NCBI GenBank assembly: GCA_016183765.1 | Contig: JACPEA010000013.1 | Location: forward strand, 372,001 to 436,000 | Direction of reading: 5' to 3' | DNA length: 64,000 nucleotides | Source of the DNA: Bacteroidota bacterium | GTDB taxonomy: Bacteria; Bacteroidota; Bacteroidia; Chitinophagales; Chitinophagaceae | In this document: one piece after another, positions 44,014 to 53,716 of the stretch | Layout: each line of letters starts with the position of its first letter | Numbering within the stretch: position 1 is the first letter of the stretch | Notes under the pieces: generated by a model | What the model was told of the DNA's origin: nothing | Databases searched by the model: none | Seen by the model: only the letters and a program-made list of their open reading frames with translations | Translations under genes and position numbers: made by a program

Positions 44014-44355
44014 ATGTGGGTATTAGTTTCCGTTAGTATACACGTTGCTGGAAAATTATTTTTGGACTGGCTCGAAACAATAAAATCAAAGAGTACAAAA
44101 GTGCTTACTTTGATGATTGTCATATTAGGCGTTTGCTGGTTTTCCCCTTTAGTCATTTATTTGAGGTTACAGAATTACGCGCGGCTTCCCGGATATAATG
44201 AAAAATTTGAAGCTATCTCTCTCATAACAGTAGTCAGCTTTACTATTGGTAAGACAGCATTTTATATTGCAAAAAGAAGAAAGAAATCCAGACAGAAGAC
44301 AATTGGAGAAGTGTTAGATGACACAGGAGATCATCTGCAAAAACATGGAATTTAA
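44014..44355 (+). CDS. Small AT-rich membrane protein, unknown
   Basis: 113 residues with an N-terminal hydrophobic stretch and two membrane segments (VLTLMIVILGVCWFSPLVIYLRL and ISLITVVSFTIGKTAFYIA), then a basic tail KRRKKSRQKT. No family recognised. Base composition is markedly more AT-rich than the housekeeping genes around, like the two kinases after it, so it belongs to the likely acquired segment. It lies just past the structured stem at 43826-43944. Confidence 0.6.
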   Translation: MWVLVSVSIHVAGKLFLDWLETIKSKSTKVLTLMIVILGVCWFSPLVIYLRLQNYARLPGYNEKFEAISLITVVSFTIGKTAFYIAKRRKKSRQKTIGEVLDDTGDHLQKHGI

Positions 44356-44528
44356 AAAGATCTTAATACGCCTTCCACTTTTTGGGAAGGACGGAATACT
44401 GTCTTTGTCGAGGATTCGGGAATAATTCCATCAACGGGTTTTAATAGAACAATAGTGATTTAAAACAGGATATTAGCCCCCCCCATTATCAATAATACTT
44501 TTTACTACCTACATAGATTGCTTCTTAT

Positions 44529-46580
44529 ATGGAAAAAACATTTTTGCGGAATGTATCCTCGGGACGTATTCTTCTCACAGTATTTGCTCTCTTTGTAATA
44601 TCTCTTTTTGTAATCCGTTTTTTGGAAAACCAACAATTGTTAAAAACGAGGATAGGGATTTCCGAATTGACTGAAAAATCGGTACGGCGTCAGGGACTCC
44701 TTATCAAAATGCGAAAGGGCAGTGATTATGCACATGTAAATTTACTACGATATTTATTTTATAGGAATAAACGGAAAAAAGAGCTGGCAGAAAATACAAT
44801 ATATGCCGAAAGCGTCAAGAATTACGTAAATTTTAATGAGTTTGAAAAGTCGATCATTGATAGTAAGGAGCATCTAATCTTCGATACCCTGGTTAATCTT
44901 CGGAAAGAATATAAGAAAAATCGTTTACAGCTGATTCATCTTATTAAAGCTGGCGAAGAGAATAAGTCGGCCCTGTTTAATGAGCGATACCTGATTGACT
45001 CATACGAAAAATTTCAACGAACAAATACAATATTGTCAGGTTACTGTAGCCAACGGGATAGCAAAGCGGTGGAACAGGTTCAGGCGATGTTTTTTTCTCA
45101 AAAAAAAACAAGGGCAGAAATTAATTACGGTCTGCTTTTAGGGTTGACAGTTTTGGGACTAATGATTGCCAGGACAGTAGCAAAATTGCGAAAAAGTAAT
45201 CTGCTTCTTGCTGAAAGTGAGTGGAAGTACCGGACAGTCCTTGAAAGAACGACAGAAATTATAAAAACGGCAAATCATGAAGGTAAATTGGTTGAAGTGA
45301 ATAATGCTTTCACAGAAAAATTAGGGTATAAGGAAAATGAGATACCTACACTTACTATCCTGGATATATTGGCTCCGGAATCTAAATCTCAATACTATCC
45401 CTATCCTTCAAAAAACCAATATGGAGAAGTAATTACAGGTATTAGGAAAACACTTTTATCAAAATCAGGTGCCGAGATCATTGTGGAAGGAAACGTTATT
45501 CTGCATTATAAGGATGAAACTTTTGAAAGCTCAACTGCCTTCTTTAATGATGTTACTGAAAAGGTCATAGCAGAAAAAGCTTTGGTGGCTTCAGAAACAA
45601 AATACAGGCAATTATTTGAATTAGGACCAGTACCCATTTTGGTGATCAATCCTAAAGATTTACGTTTTATTCAGGCAAATAATGCCGCTTCTGTTTTATA
45701 CGGGTTTAAAGAAAGGGAATTTGGAAGTATGGTGTTTTCTGATCTGTTTATGGGTGTTGAAAGGTCGAAACTCGATAAAATCATTAATAATGAAAGAAGA
45801 AAGGGATTTAAATATATCGGTACTTACAGACAGATAACAAAATCAGGTGAGGAGATAATAGTCAACATCCATAGCTCAGATATATTACTCAACGATGTAC
45901 CCAAAAAAATAATCGTTGCTTTGGATGTTACAGAAAAAAGTAAGCACGAGCAAATGCTGAATAGGGCTATTGTTAAAACACAGGAAGATGAGCGATATCA
46001 GATCGGCATCGAATTGCATGATAACGTGTGTCAGATTTTAGCTGCTGCGCAGATTACAATGGGTTTAATAGAGAAATCCATACCCACGGCAATTCATGGA
46101 TTATTTGAAAAAGTTGTTGGTCATATCGAACTGGCAACACAGGAAATTAGAAATCTTTCACATCAGCTTGCTCCTGCTTTCTTTGACGAGACCAATCTTC
46201 ATGAAGCCATAAAAGGGTTATTAAGAAGTATCAATATTGACAATAAATATAAAATAGCATTGGATATTGAAAGAAGAATAATAACAAATCCAATAAATCA
46301 GGAGATTAAATTAAATCTATTTCGAATTTTACAAGAGCAGTTGCGGAATATTTTAAAACATGCGAACGCTACTCAAATCAATGTGCAAATCAATATAGAC
46401 CAGGATAAACTATTCATGCAAATAACAGATAATGGTATCGGGTTTAATATGGAAGAAGTAAGCAGAGGCATTGGTTTTGCTAACATGTTACGAAGAACAA
46501 CCATGTTTGACGGAAATCTTGAAGTACTATCATCTCCCGGTCATGGATGTAAAGTTGTCATTGCAATACCTTACAATTAA
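44529..46580 (+). CDS. Membrane sensor histidine kinase with two PAS domains (HisKA_3 type)
   Basis: 683 residues. One membrane segment near residues 13-31 and a second near 199-215 enclose an extracytoplasmic helical sensor. Two PAS domains follow, at about 232-345 (YRTVLERTTEIIKTANHEG) and 357-470 (YRQLFELGPVPILVINPKD). The HisKA_3 dimerisation helix has His497 in ELHDNVCQIL and the ATPase domain has LRNILKHANA and DNGIGF. Such kinases normally pair with LuxR-type regulators, and none is nearby. It is AT-rich: 17 of 60 bases are G or C in 44701-44760, against 31 of 60 in a sample of nrdJ. Signal unknown. Confidence 0.9.
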   Translation: MEKTFLRNVSSGRILLTVFALFVISLFVIRFLENQQLLKTRIGISELTEKSVRRQGLLIKMRKGSDYAHVNLLRYLFYRNKRKKELAENTIYAESVKNYVNFNEFEKSIIDSKEHLIFDTLVNLRKEYKKNRLQLIHLIKAGEENKSALFNERYLIDSYEKFQRTNTILSGYCSQRDSKAVEQVQAMFFSQKKTRAEINYGLLLGLTVLGLMIARTVAKLRKSNLLLAESEWKYRTVLERTTEIIKTANHEGKLVEVNNAFTEKLGYKENEIPTLTILDILAPESKSQYYPYPSKNQYGEVITGIRKTLLSKSGAEIIVEGNVILHYKDETFESSTAFFNDVTEKVIAEKALVASETKYRQLFELGPVPILVINPKDLRFIQANNAASVLYGFKEREFGSMVFSDLFMGVERSKLDKIINNERRKGFKYIGTYRQITKSGEEIIVNIHSSDILLNDVPKKIIVALDVTEKSKHEQMLNRAIVKTQEDERYQIGIELHDNVCQILAAAQITMGLIEKSIPTAIHGLFEKVVGHIELATQEIRNLSHQLAPAFFDETNLHEAIKGLLRSINIDNKYKIALDIERRIITNPINQEIKLNLFRILQEQLRNILKHANATQINVQINIDQDKLFMQITDNGIGFNMEEVSRGIGFANMLRRTTMFDGNLEVLSSPGHGCKVVIAIPYN

Positions 46581-46658
46581 GTTATTAGAGAAGTCTTTTA
46601 TGTGATACCTCTTTCAGGAATTTAGAATCGCAAAAAAAAATATTAGGATTTTTAAATT

Positions 46659-46666
46659 TACTTTGC
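46659..46666 (+). promoter_or_regulatory. Candidate -7 box of the TPR kinase (TACTTTGC)
   Basis: TACTTTGC lies 25 bases before the ATG. It is one base shorter than the full TAnnTTTGC form, so only a moderate match. Confidence 0.3.
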
Positions 46667-46691
46667 AGGATATCTCAGAAAAAAATACGAT

Positions 46692-48656
46692 ATGAAAAGG
46701 GGGCTCTTCTTTTTTCTACTGGTCTTTTCGCAGGCGGTTTCGGGTCAATCAAATGCTTTTTCCATTCAGAAGAAATTAAAAAATACACCGGCTGGACCGG
46801 ATCAATACCATCTATATAAAGAGCTTGCATCCTATTATCAACATAGGGAAGTAGATTCGGCGATTTTTTATATTAGCGAAGGCATGCGCCTGGCAGAGAA
46901 ATTGCACGACACCCGCCAACAGGCACTATTTATTTTGCAGCTGGGAAAAATAAATGAAAAGCATGGGAATGTGGAAGTTGCAAGGAAGCTGGTAACAGAC
47001 GCTTTAAAGAAATTACGAACGTCGAATGATAAGATCGGATTGGCCTCAGGATATGCTGAACTCGGATTGATAGAAGGGAAACGATTAAATAGCCAGGCTT
47101 CTGATAAAGCTTTTAAAACCGCATTTGCGTTGTTGCATGGCATAGATACTGTTGAAAGGGTAGAAGTATTTACGGATATTGGTGAAGTTTACGAATCACG
47201 GGGAGACACTTCCCTGGCCTTGAATTATTTTCTGAAAGCATTAGATCAGTTTGGCACAAAACCTTACTTGCACGTTACCTATTTTAAACTGATAGAGAAA
47301 ATAGGGCAATTATATCTTCATAAAGGCAATCCGAAGGAGGCGCTGCGTTATTTACGATTGGGGCTTTCGTATACCAATACCCAGGCGCTGGCTGATACGG
47401 AAACAGAACTTCTTGACCAGGAAGGGAAAGCCTATGAGCAAATGGGCAGGAAGAATAAGGCCATGGAGTTATATAAAACGGAATTGAATAAGGCAAAACA
47501 AAACAAATTACCCTTCGAACAGGCAAAAGCTTTAATCAGTATAGCCAGGATATTAAAAGCCGAGAACTCTGTCAGAAGCCTTGCTAATTTGCAAAAGGCA
47601 CTGGAAATAGCCGTGAAAACAAATGATAAACCACTGGCTGCAACCATATATGAGGCAATGACGGAAATATACCGACAAAACAATAATTACCGGGAAGCCC
47701 TGCTTACCCTTGATGAACACCATCGATTATTGGATAGTTTATTCGGAGCAGATAAAGCCAAAGAATTAGCCGGACTGGACAGCTCTTACGAATTAATTGA
47801 ATCCCGGGGCCAGGTAGAAAACCTGCAGGCACTGAATGCAAAAAAGAACAGGGAAATAAAGATAGCTGTAGTATTGCTGACGATTATTTTGATTTCCTTG
47901 GGGTTACTGTACATTTATTTCCGTAAAGTTAGTAAACTGAACCGGGCGCTCGAAAAATCTAACCGCGTAAAGGATAAATTATTCTCTGTACTTGGCCACG
48001 ATCTGCGTGGTCCTATTGGATCGACTGTTCAACTGGTAGGTTTATTACAAGAGGAACAATTAGGGGCAAAAGAACAAAATGAAATGCTCTCATTATTAAA
48101 AGAACAAAGCGAATCAATTTTAGAAGTTCTGGAATCGGTACTTATATGGGGCAAATCACATTTACAGGGTATTGAAGTAAAAGCGGAAAGTTTTCACCCC
48201 TCAGCATTGATAGATAAAGCCCTGGGTCTGCTAAATGGCCAGGCGTGTACCAAGGGGGTTAGCCTCTCGAATTTGGTTAATGCTGATTTGGTTATAACAG
48301 GCGACCCCAATCATTTTGATTTCATTATCAGAAATCTTGTCACAAACGCCATTAAATTCAGCTATCCCGATGGTCTTGTAGAAATTAATGCCAAAGAAGA
48401 TGCGGATGCCAATATTGTTTTCTCAGTCAAGGACCAGGGTATAGGTATTTCGAACGAAAGGATCAACCAGTTTCAAGCAGCAGATCTGGAGACCAGTTAT
48501 GGAACAGGTGGGGAAAAAGGAACCGGTATCGGTCTTCGTTTGGTGAAAGAGTTCCTGAATGCCGGAGGTGGAAAAATATGGGTTGAAAGTGCTGAAGGCA
48601 AGGGTACCGTATTTTATTTTATGCTTACCAGATCGACCTCGATTATAAATTCCTGA
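46692..48656 (+). CDS. TPR-containing sensor histidine kinase
   Basis: 654 residues. A signal peptide (KRGLFFFLLVFSQAVSGQ) precedes about eight TPR-like helical repeats, residues 30-370, which should lie in the periplasm. A coiled segment and one membrane segment (IKIAVVLLTIILISLGLLYIYF, about 395-416) lead to the HisKA domain with His436 in LGHDLRGPIGS. The ATPase domain has LVTNAIKFSYPDG, KDQGIGIS and the GTGIGLRLVKEF glycine box. The build is common in Bacteroidota. No response regulator is next to it. It ends the AT-rich island and has a strong terminator. Confidence 0.92.
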   Translation: MKRGLFFFLLVFSQAVSGQSNAFSIQKKLKNTPAGPDQYHLYKELASYYQHREVDSAIFYISEGMRLAEKLHDTRQQALFILQLGKINEKHGNVEVARKLVTDALKKLRTSNDKIGLASGYAELGLIEGKRLNSQASDKAFKTAFALLHGIDTVERVEVFTDIGEVYESRGDTSLALNYFLKALDQFGTKPYLHVTYFKLIEKIGQLYLHKGNPKEALRYLRLGLSYTNTQALADTETELLDQEGKAYEQMGRKNKAMELYKTELNKAKQNKLPFEQAKALISIARILKAENSVRSLANLQKALEIAVKTNDKPLAATIYEAMTEIYRQNNNYREALLTLDEHHRLLDSLFGADKAKELAGLDSSYELIESRGQVENLQALNAKKNREIKIAVVLLTIILISLGLLYIYFRKVSKLNRALEKSNRVKDKLFSVLGHDLRGPIGSTVQLVGLLQEEQLGAKEQNEMLSLLKEQSESILEVLESVLIWGKSHLQGIEVKAESFHPSALIDKALGLLNGQACTKGVSLSNLVNADLVITGDPNHFDFIIRNLVTNAIKFSYPDGLVEINAKEDADANIVFSVKDQGIGISNERINQFQAADLETSYGTGGEKGTGIGLRLVKEFLNAGGGKIWVESAEGKGTVFYFMLTRSTSIINS

Positions 48657-48733
48657 TTAGTGGTAATTCGCATTGAAAAAGATATACCAGGAATTTCGGG
48701 CTGACCTGTATGAACCTGAGAATACACTACAGG

Positions 48734-48772
48734 AAACGGGTAAAAAACAATACCGGCATTTTACCCGTTTTT
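48734..48772 (+). terminator. Intrinsic terminator after the TPR kinase
   Basis: AAACGGGTAAAA and TTTTACCCGTTT form a perfect 12-bp stem with a 13-base loop, followed by two further T. Confidence 0.85.
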
Positions 48773-48892
48773 GCAATTTCATCAGTGTAAGAGCCTGTTT
48801 AAGATTTATTGATCTCAGGTACCAGTACAAAACTATGTACTTTAGTTCATAGGTTTTGGTTGTGTAGCCTACGAACTACCTCATTAAATAAT

Positions 48893-48967
48893 TGACAATT
48901 CACCATTGACAATTGCCCACTCACGACTCCCTACTCCCTACTCACCACTGACGATTCACGTTTCACG
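48893..48967 (-). repeat. One-armed heptad repeat after the DinB gene
   Basis: Read on the minus strand, the DinB stop TGA is followed by TCGTGAAACGTGAATCG, CAGTGGTGAGTAGG and similar units. Plus-strand words are TCACCAT, CTCACGA and TCACCACT. No inverse arm was found nearby. Confidence 0.8.
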
Positions 48968-48968
48968 A

Positions 48969-49460
48969 TCAATCCGCCTGCGGCAATCCCATCGCTTCCC
49001 ATTCTTCTTTAGAGGGCCCGTATACGCCGGGTACTTTCAGGCCTGCAAGGCGCATGAGCACCGTAAGCTGTCCGCGGTGGTGGATCTGGTGAGTTACCGT
49101 TACCCAAAGCGAGAATCCTTTTTTCCAGGTCTGCCCATACATCAGGGTCTCTTCCTGTAAGGTAGCATCCGTACCGGATAACACAGCTTGTTTGACAGCT
49201 TCGGTCGCTTTTTTGTAGGCTGCGGTCGTTTCTGCTACTGTGTGGTATTGTGTATTTGCGTAGCCGCTGACGGGGAAGCCGGCTTCGTGCGGAATACCGG
49301 CTCCGCAGTTGATGATATGGTTGGCCAGCCGATCGATAGAGCGGTGGTCGTGCACCAGGTCCCTGGTCAAACTTTCGTCTGTCAGTTTTTCCAGGCAGGA
49401 AAGGGTGGCGGTAGACTCGGACTCCCACACGCCGATAAAATGTTGAATGGAACTGAACAT
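48969..49460 (-). CDS. DinB-like metal-binding four-helix protein
   Basis: 163 residues. Three His that bind the metal in DinB/YfiT-like proteins are visible: SIDRLANHIINC near residue 48 and VTHQIHHRGQLTVLMR near 125-140. The helical layout matches. DinB-family proteins have been linked to thiol transfer or damage response, but no firm role is known. The gene starts 9 bases after the stop of the SDR gene, so the two are an operon. Its stop is followed at once by a heptad repeat. Confidence 0.85.
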   Translation of the reverse strand: MFSSIQHFIGVWESESTATLSCLEKLTDESLTRDLVHDHRSIDRLANHIINCGAGIPHEAGFPVSGYANTQYHTVAETTAAYKKATEAVKQAVLSGTDATLQEETLMYGQTWKKGFSLWVTVTHQIHHRGQLTVLMRLAGLKVPGVYGPSKEEWEAMGLPQAD

Positions 49461-49469
49461 AGGATTGTT

Positions 49470-50225
49470 TTATTTGTGAATATAAATGCCATCTGCCTGC
49501 GAGATGGAAGAGACCGTAAGTTCATTGATACATACATTCTCAGGTAAGGAAGCGCAATACAGGGTGATATCTGCTATGTCTTCGGCATATAATGGTGTAA
49601 AGCCATCGTATACCTGTTTGGCTTTGGTTTCATCTCCTTTGAAACGTACCATGGAAAATTCTGTTTCCGCGGCTCCCGGATGGATAGCGGTAACCTTGAT
49701 GCGGTGTGGCAACAGGTCAATGCGCATGGCTTTGCTCAAAGCATCCACTGCATGTTTGCTGGCGCAGTAACCATTGCCCTCTTTGTATACCAGTTTGGCA
49801 GCCACGGAACCCATGTTGATGATATGCCCTTTTTTGAGGGCGGTCATCAGGGGTAATACGGCTTTGGTCACATACATCATCCCTTTTACATTGGTATCGA
49901 TCATCGTATCCCAATCGTCCAGGTTGGCATTCTCAAAACTGTCACGGCCCAGCGCCAGTCCGGCATTGTTCACCAGGATATCGATATTTTTCCAGGCTTC
50001 CGGTAAACTGTTGATGGCGGCAAAAACAGCTTTCCGGTCCTGCACGTCAAATACCAGTGAAGTGGCTTGTACCTTGTATTGTTTCTGCAACTGATCGACG
50101 AGTGCGTTTAGTCTGTCTGCCCTTCTGCCGGTTATGATACAGTTCCATCCTGCTGCTGCAAATTTTTCTGCAATGGCTTTACCGAAGCCCGATGTGGCGC
50201 CGGTGATTAAAATGATCTTGTCCAT
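49470..50225 (-). CDS. Short-chain dehydrogenase/reductase (YdfG-like)
   Basis: 251 residues from ATG at 50223-50225; the frame runs 19 residues further up but that part has no family match. The coenzyme motif is TGATSGFGKAIA near residues 7-18 and the Arg after the second strand (TGRRADRLN) suggests NADP. The active-site Ser is in NMGSVAAKLVY and the Tyr/Lys pair in YCASKHA. It resembles the 3-hydroxy acid dehydrogenase YdfG. It is first in the operon with DinB. Confidence 0.9.
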   Translation of the reverse strand: MDKIILITGATSGFGKAIAEKFAAAGWNCIITGRRADRLNALVDQLQKQYKVQATSLVFDVQDRKAVFAAINSLPEAWKNIDILVNNAGLALGRDSFENANLDDWDTMIDTNVKGMMYVTKAVLPLMTALKKGHIINMGSVAAKLVYKEGNGYCASKHAVDALSKAMRIDLLPHRIKVTAIHPGAAETEFSMVRFKGDETKAKQVYDGFTPLYAEDIADITLYCASLPENVCINELTVSSISQADGIYIHK

Positions 50226-50245
50226 AGAATGTAAAGTGGTGAGGG

Positions 50246-50254
50246 GCAAAATTA
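50246..50254 (-). promoter_or_regulatory. Candidate -7 box of the SDR-DinB operon (TAATTTTGC)
   Basis: On the reverse strand TAATTTTGC fits TAnnTTTGC, 20 bases before the chosen SDR start. This supports that start over the one at 50282. Confidence 0.45.
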
Positions 50255-50304
50255 CGGTAACAGGATTGTCTGTAAGGAACAAAGCGAAAAAAGATTTACC
50301 CCTG

Positions 50305-52944
50305 TTACCTGATCAGCACAACAGTACCTTTTCTGAATACCGCATTGCCCTGGTAATCGGTGCCCGATGCCTGGTACACATACGTGCCGCTGGCCTGCGC
50401 CACACCGCTGAAATTGCCATCCCAGCCTTTGTTCTCTTCTGAAGTGCTGAACACCAGCTGCCCCCAGCGGTTGTAGATATTGAAGTAATGGAATTTGCTG
50501 ATACCGAACAGTGCGGGTCGTATCACATCGTTGCGGCCATCGGCATTGGGCGTGAAAGCCGAAGGCACCAGGATATCCGGGCCGTTGCGGAATATTCGAA
50601 CCAATACCTGGTCCTCTGCATAACAGGCGCCGTTGCTGACCCTGACCGTATAACGGATGGAATCTGTTTTGTTATCGAACACAGCCACCGGGTTGGCGAT
50701 GGATGGATCACTTAAAAAATCGGAGGGTGTCCACTGGTAGGCGCTTCCGCCACTGGCGCCCAGTTGTAAGGGTTGGGTGGGCACGGCAAAAGTATCTTTT
50801 CCTGCAAATGCCTGCACGGGTGGTATCACGGTAACCAGTATGGTATCTTGTACAGGTTTGGGGCAGCCGATGGTATCCATTGCCGTGAGGATATAGGCGG
50901 TGGTGCGGGTGGGACCGGCTACGGGTGTTAACGTGTTCTCATTCACCAGGCTGTTGGTGGGGCTCCAGGAAAAATGGGATCCTACCACCGAACCGTTCAG
51001 CTGTACACGTGTTCCGTAACAGATGGTCATATCTGCCCCTGCACCCGCATTGGGATAAGGCGCTACCCGAACCAGCACAGAATCCCTTGCCTGGCATTTG
51101 CCAAGATTGGCCAGCACATAGTATCTGGTGTTGACCAAGGGCTGTACCAGCGGGTACTTGGTATGCTGTATGGGCACGCCGGTAGAACTGGTCCATTGAT
51201 AACTCAATGCATAACTGACAGGCCGCAGCCGGATAGTGTCCGTTCGGCAAATGCCCGTATCTACCCCGGCTTTTACCGAAATAAAGGGCAATACATTCAC
51301 GGTTACCGAATCGGAATTGACACAACCATTGTCATTCACAGAAACATAATACCGGGTGGTATCTGTCGGGAACACCAATGGCGAATTGCTGTTGCGGTTG
51401 AGTATGCGGCTGCTGTTAGGGCCCACAGCAGGCGTCCAGACAATAGTGCCGCTGGAGATGTTTGCTTTCAGCGGCAGCGTATCGATACTGCAGATCAGGG
51501 TATCGCGGAAGGGCAAACTCAGCGCGGGTTTATCAAGAATATTGACCGTGCTGCTGGCCGTATCAATGCATCCTACACTATTGGATACGATCAGTCGTAC
51601 CTGTGCCGAAGTGGCTGATGCATATTTCCATGCAGTGTCTTTGCTGCGGGCGGTATCGGCCAATGTGGCCAGGTCGCCCAGATCCCATAATCGGGTGGTG
51701 ATGCTGCCGTATTTGGTGCGGGAAGTATCGGAGAACAGGTAGTTATTGAGGTAGCAGGTTCCGGTAACGGTGAAACCCGGTTGAAAACCGGGGTATACTT
51801 TTACCAGCGCCGTGGTAGAATCCTGGCAACCGCCTAAGGCAGTCACTTTAAGTTTTACGGTGTAAGTGCCACTGTCTTTACCGCTTTTGAGATAATCGTA
51901 TACCGGTGTTGGACTGGTAGAGGTATCCGTAGTAATACCCGGTACCCCAAAATCCCATAAATAAGAATTGATATTGGAACTGGTAGACTCATTCTGGAAC
52001 GACATCGTAGTACCATTGCAGGTGACATAGGTCGGTTTTAACTGGGCGCCCGTGATGGTACAGTCGTTGATGCTGATCTGGAAATCCTTCCGGTGTTCCG
52101 ATATCTTGATACCATTCCGGTATTCTTCCACCAGTACGGCCATCAGGTACACGCCGGTGGTAGCAGGTGCGATACCGGTCACCAGCCCTGTTCTGGGGTT
52201 GATGGTGATGCCTGAATCCAGCGGTAGGATTGGGGAATAACTGCCCAGGTAATTCACAGGATTATACGGCGGCGTATCTGCGTTGATAGGGATAGGACGG
52301 TTAACACTTGCACCAGAATAACCGGGGATGAATTTGTATACCAACGAATCATTATCCGGATCGATGGCCGAGAAGTCGATGGCGATGGGGGAGCTTCTGC
52401 AGACCAGGATGGTATCCCGCTTATTGAACACTGCATTGGAATTATTGGGTGCGAAGGGGTTGTCTGTCGACCCCGGTATCTTCACCCAATAGGTAGCCCC
52501 CACATTCATTGAATTGATATTGATTATGTTGTCAATCCGGCAACATTGCGAATGCGCCACAATATAGCCTGCTGCCAGAGGGTCCAGTTCTATATCTGCC
52601 TCATAAGTGGCAACGGCAAACCGGACAGGTGGCCTTACATTGAGACAGGGATTGTAGTAAGACAGGTTCATATACTCATAATTCACCCGGTTGGCAGGCA
52701 CGGTGGTCACCGGCAGGTTATTATCGCCCCGGAAAACAGAAACGGGGTACGACATTCCCAGGGAGGCAACGCCGACCCCCGATACGGTGGTGTCTTTGTA
52801 CAATAGTAAAGTGATCTTATAGGAAAGTTTACCCGTGGTGGTGGTTCCCTTGTAGGTATAATAAATTTCGCCACCCGTGATGTGTTTGCCATAGCCGGCC
52901 AACACGCAAAACACGAAAGCGAGAGTATAGATAAACTTTTTCAT
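50305..52944 (-). CDS. Large secreted protein with PKD domain and gliding-motility (CHU_C) C-terminus
   Basis: 879 residues from ATG 52942-52944, with a signal peptide (KKFIYTLAFVFCVLAGYGK). Residues up to about 290 carry beta-sandwich repeats, including SGITINPRTGLVTGIAP. A PKD-like domain with LWDFG at about 330-400 is followed by further PKD/Ig-like blocks with SVTVNVLP-type ends. The last 85 residues (NGPDILVPSAFTPNADGRNDVIRP...YNRWGQLVFST...GWDGNFSG...GTYVY...GTVVLIR) are the type IX secretion sorting domain of the CHU_C type. The protein should be exported to the cell surface or outside; its ligand is unknown. Confidence 0.92.
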   Translation of the reverse strand: MKKFIYTLAFVFCVLAGYGKHITGGEIYYTYKGTTTTGKLSYKITLLLYKDTTVSGVGVASLGMSYPVSVFRGDNNLPVTTVPANRVNYEYMNLSYYNPCLNVRPPVRFAVATYEADIELDPLAAGYIVAHSQCCRIDNIININSMNVGATYWVKIPGSTDNPFAPNNSNAVFNKRDTILVCRSSPIAIDFSAIDPDNDSLVYKFIPGYSGASVNRPIPINADTPPYNPVNYLGSYSPILPLDSGITINPRTGLVTGIAPATTGVYLMAVLVEEYRNGIKISEHRKDFQISINDCTITGAQLKPTYVTCNGTTMSFQNESTSSNINSYLWDFGVPGITTDTSTSPTPVYDYLKSGKDSGTYTVKLKVTALGGCQDSTTALVKVYPGFQPGFTVTGTCYLNNYLFSDTSRTKYGSITTRLWDLGDLATLADTARSKDTAWKYASATSAQVRLIVSNSVGCIDTASSTVNILDKPALSLPFRDTLICSIDTLPLKANISSGTIVWTPAVGPNSSRILNRNSNSPLVFPTDTTRYYVSVNDNGCVNSDSVTVNVLPFISVKAGVDTGICRTDTIRLRPVSYALSYQWTSSTGVPIQHTKYPLVQPLVNTRYYVLANLGKCQARDSVLVRVAPYPNAGAGADMTICYGTRVQLNGSVVGSHFSWSPTNSLVNENTLTPVAGPTRTTAYILTAMDTIGCPKPVQDTILVTVIPPVQAFAGKDTFAVPTQPLQLGASGGSAYQWTPSDFLSDPSIANPVAVFDNKTDSIRYTVRVSNGACYAEDQVLVRIFRNGPDILVPSAFTPNADGRNDVIRPALFGISKFHYFNIYNRWGQLVFSTSEENKGWDGNFSGVAQASGTYVYQASGTDYQGNAVFRKGTVVLIR

Positions 52945-53147
52945 TCTGTTATGCACTCATTCTTATCCTGTTACGGGTAATTTGTGGAGGCTTCTCTTAG
53001 CTGTTTTCTACAAAATGTGAATGTACTATATGTAACGGTTGTGCCGCCGGCTTTACCTCCTTTTTAACGGAGAAACAACATCTTACAAGAGTACAAAACG
53101 GCTGTACCTGCTGCTTAACCCATAGGTTTGTTCCTATTATTCTCTTA

Positions 53148-53248
53148 GTTTACTATGGTTTTGTTCGCCTCCGCTTCGCCTTTTCTTCGCTCCGCGGCCG
53201 GTAAATCAGTGAAAAAGGCGAAGAAAGGGCGAACAAAGGGTAGTAAAC
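53148..53248. repeat. Stepped inverted repeat, 101 nt
   Basis: Four stems pair in order: GTTTACTA with TAGTAAAC, TTTGTTCGCC with GGGCGAACAAA, then TTCGCCTTTTC with GAAAAAGGCGAA, broken by short internal loops. The words TTCGCC and GGCGAA repeat along it. It has the same build as the 43826 stem but different sequence. Confidence 0.75.
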
Positions 53249-53470
53249 AGGTATAGCCGGGACGAAGGAAGAACGAAGCAATAACGAAGGAAGAACGAAT
53301 ATGGCCCCATTGTCTTGTACTGAAAAAACATTACAGGGCTGGTTTATTCCGTTTTTTGGGGAAGTTTTGATTTGAATGAGGGAGGGAACAGAGGAACAGA
53401 TGAGCAAGGAACAGAGGAGGGAAATAATGAACAAGGAACAAGGAACAAGGAACAAGGAACAAGGAACAAG

Positions 53471-53586
53471 GAATGTTGAAGTAAGTGTTTGGGGTGATCT
53501 CTGCGTAAACTCCCCGCTCTCTGCGGCTCTGCGGTGAAAGGTGGAATGAGCACCCGGCTGTTGGATGTATGATCGGGTTTCGGTAA
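53471..53586 (+). repeat. 116-bp direct repeat, copy A (left of the RibD-like gene)
   Basis: From GAATGTTGAAGTAAG through CTCTGCGTAAAC, CTCTGCGGTGAAA and CACCCGGCTGTTGGAT to GGGTTTCGGTAA it matches 54597-54712 with few changes and no length change. GGAACAA words precede both copies. Confidence 0.9.
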
Positions 53587-53716
53587 ATTCACCATCGTTA
53601 ACATAAGTTGTAAGGGCAAGACAGCAACAGGATATTGAAAAGATATTGATATAAAGAGTTGGCTGTCATTGTCAATAACCATAACAAACTTCAAAGAAAG
53701 ATCAACCACCAACCCT

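Larger units (their letters stand above)
48657..48968. other. 312-bp gap: terminator, short unremarkable stretch, one-armed heptad repeat
   Basis: After the kinase terminator (48734-48772) comes about 100 bases without visible signal. Then there is a heptad repeat stretch (about 48893-48967) that belongs to the end of the convergent DinB gene. Confidence 0.6.
52945..53716. other. 772-bp gene-free stretch with a long stepped hairpin and word repeats
   Basis: It holds the stepped hairpin 53148-53248, short GAAGGAAGAACGAA words at 53262-53300, a GGAACAA-word stretch (53390-53470) and copy A of a 116-bp repeat (53471-53586). No convincing gene was seen on either strand. Confidence 0.6.
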
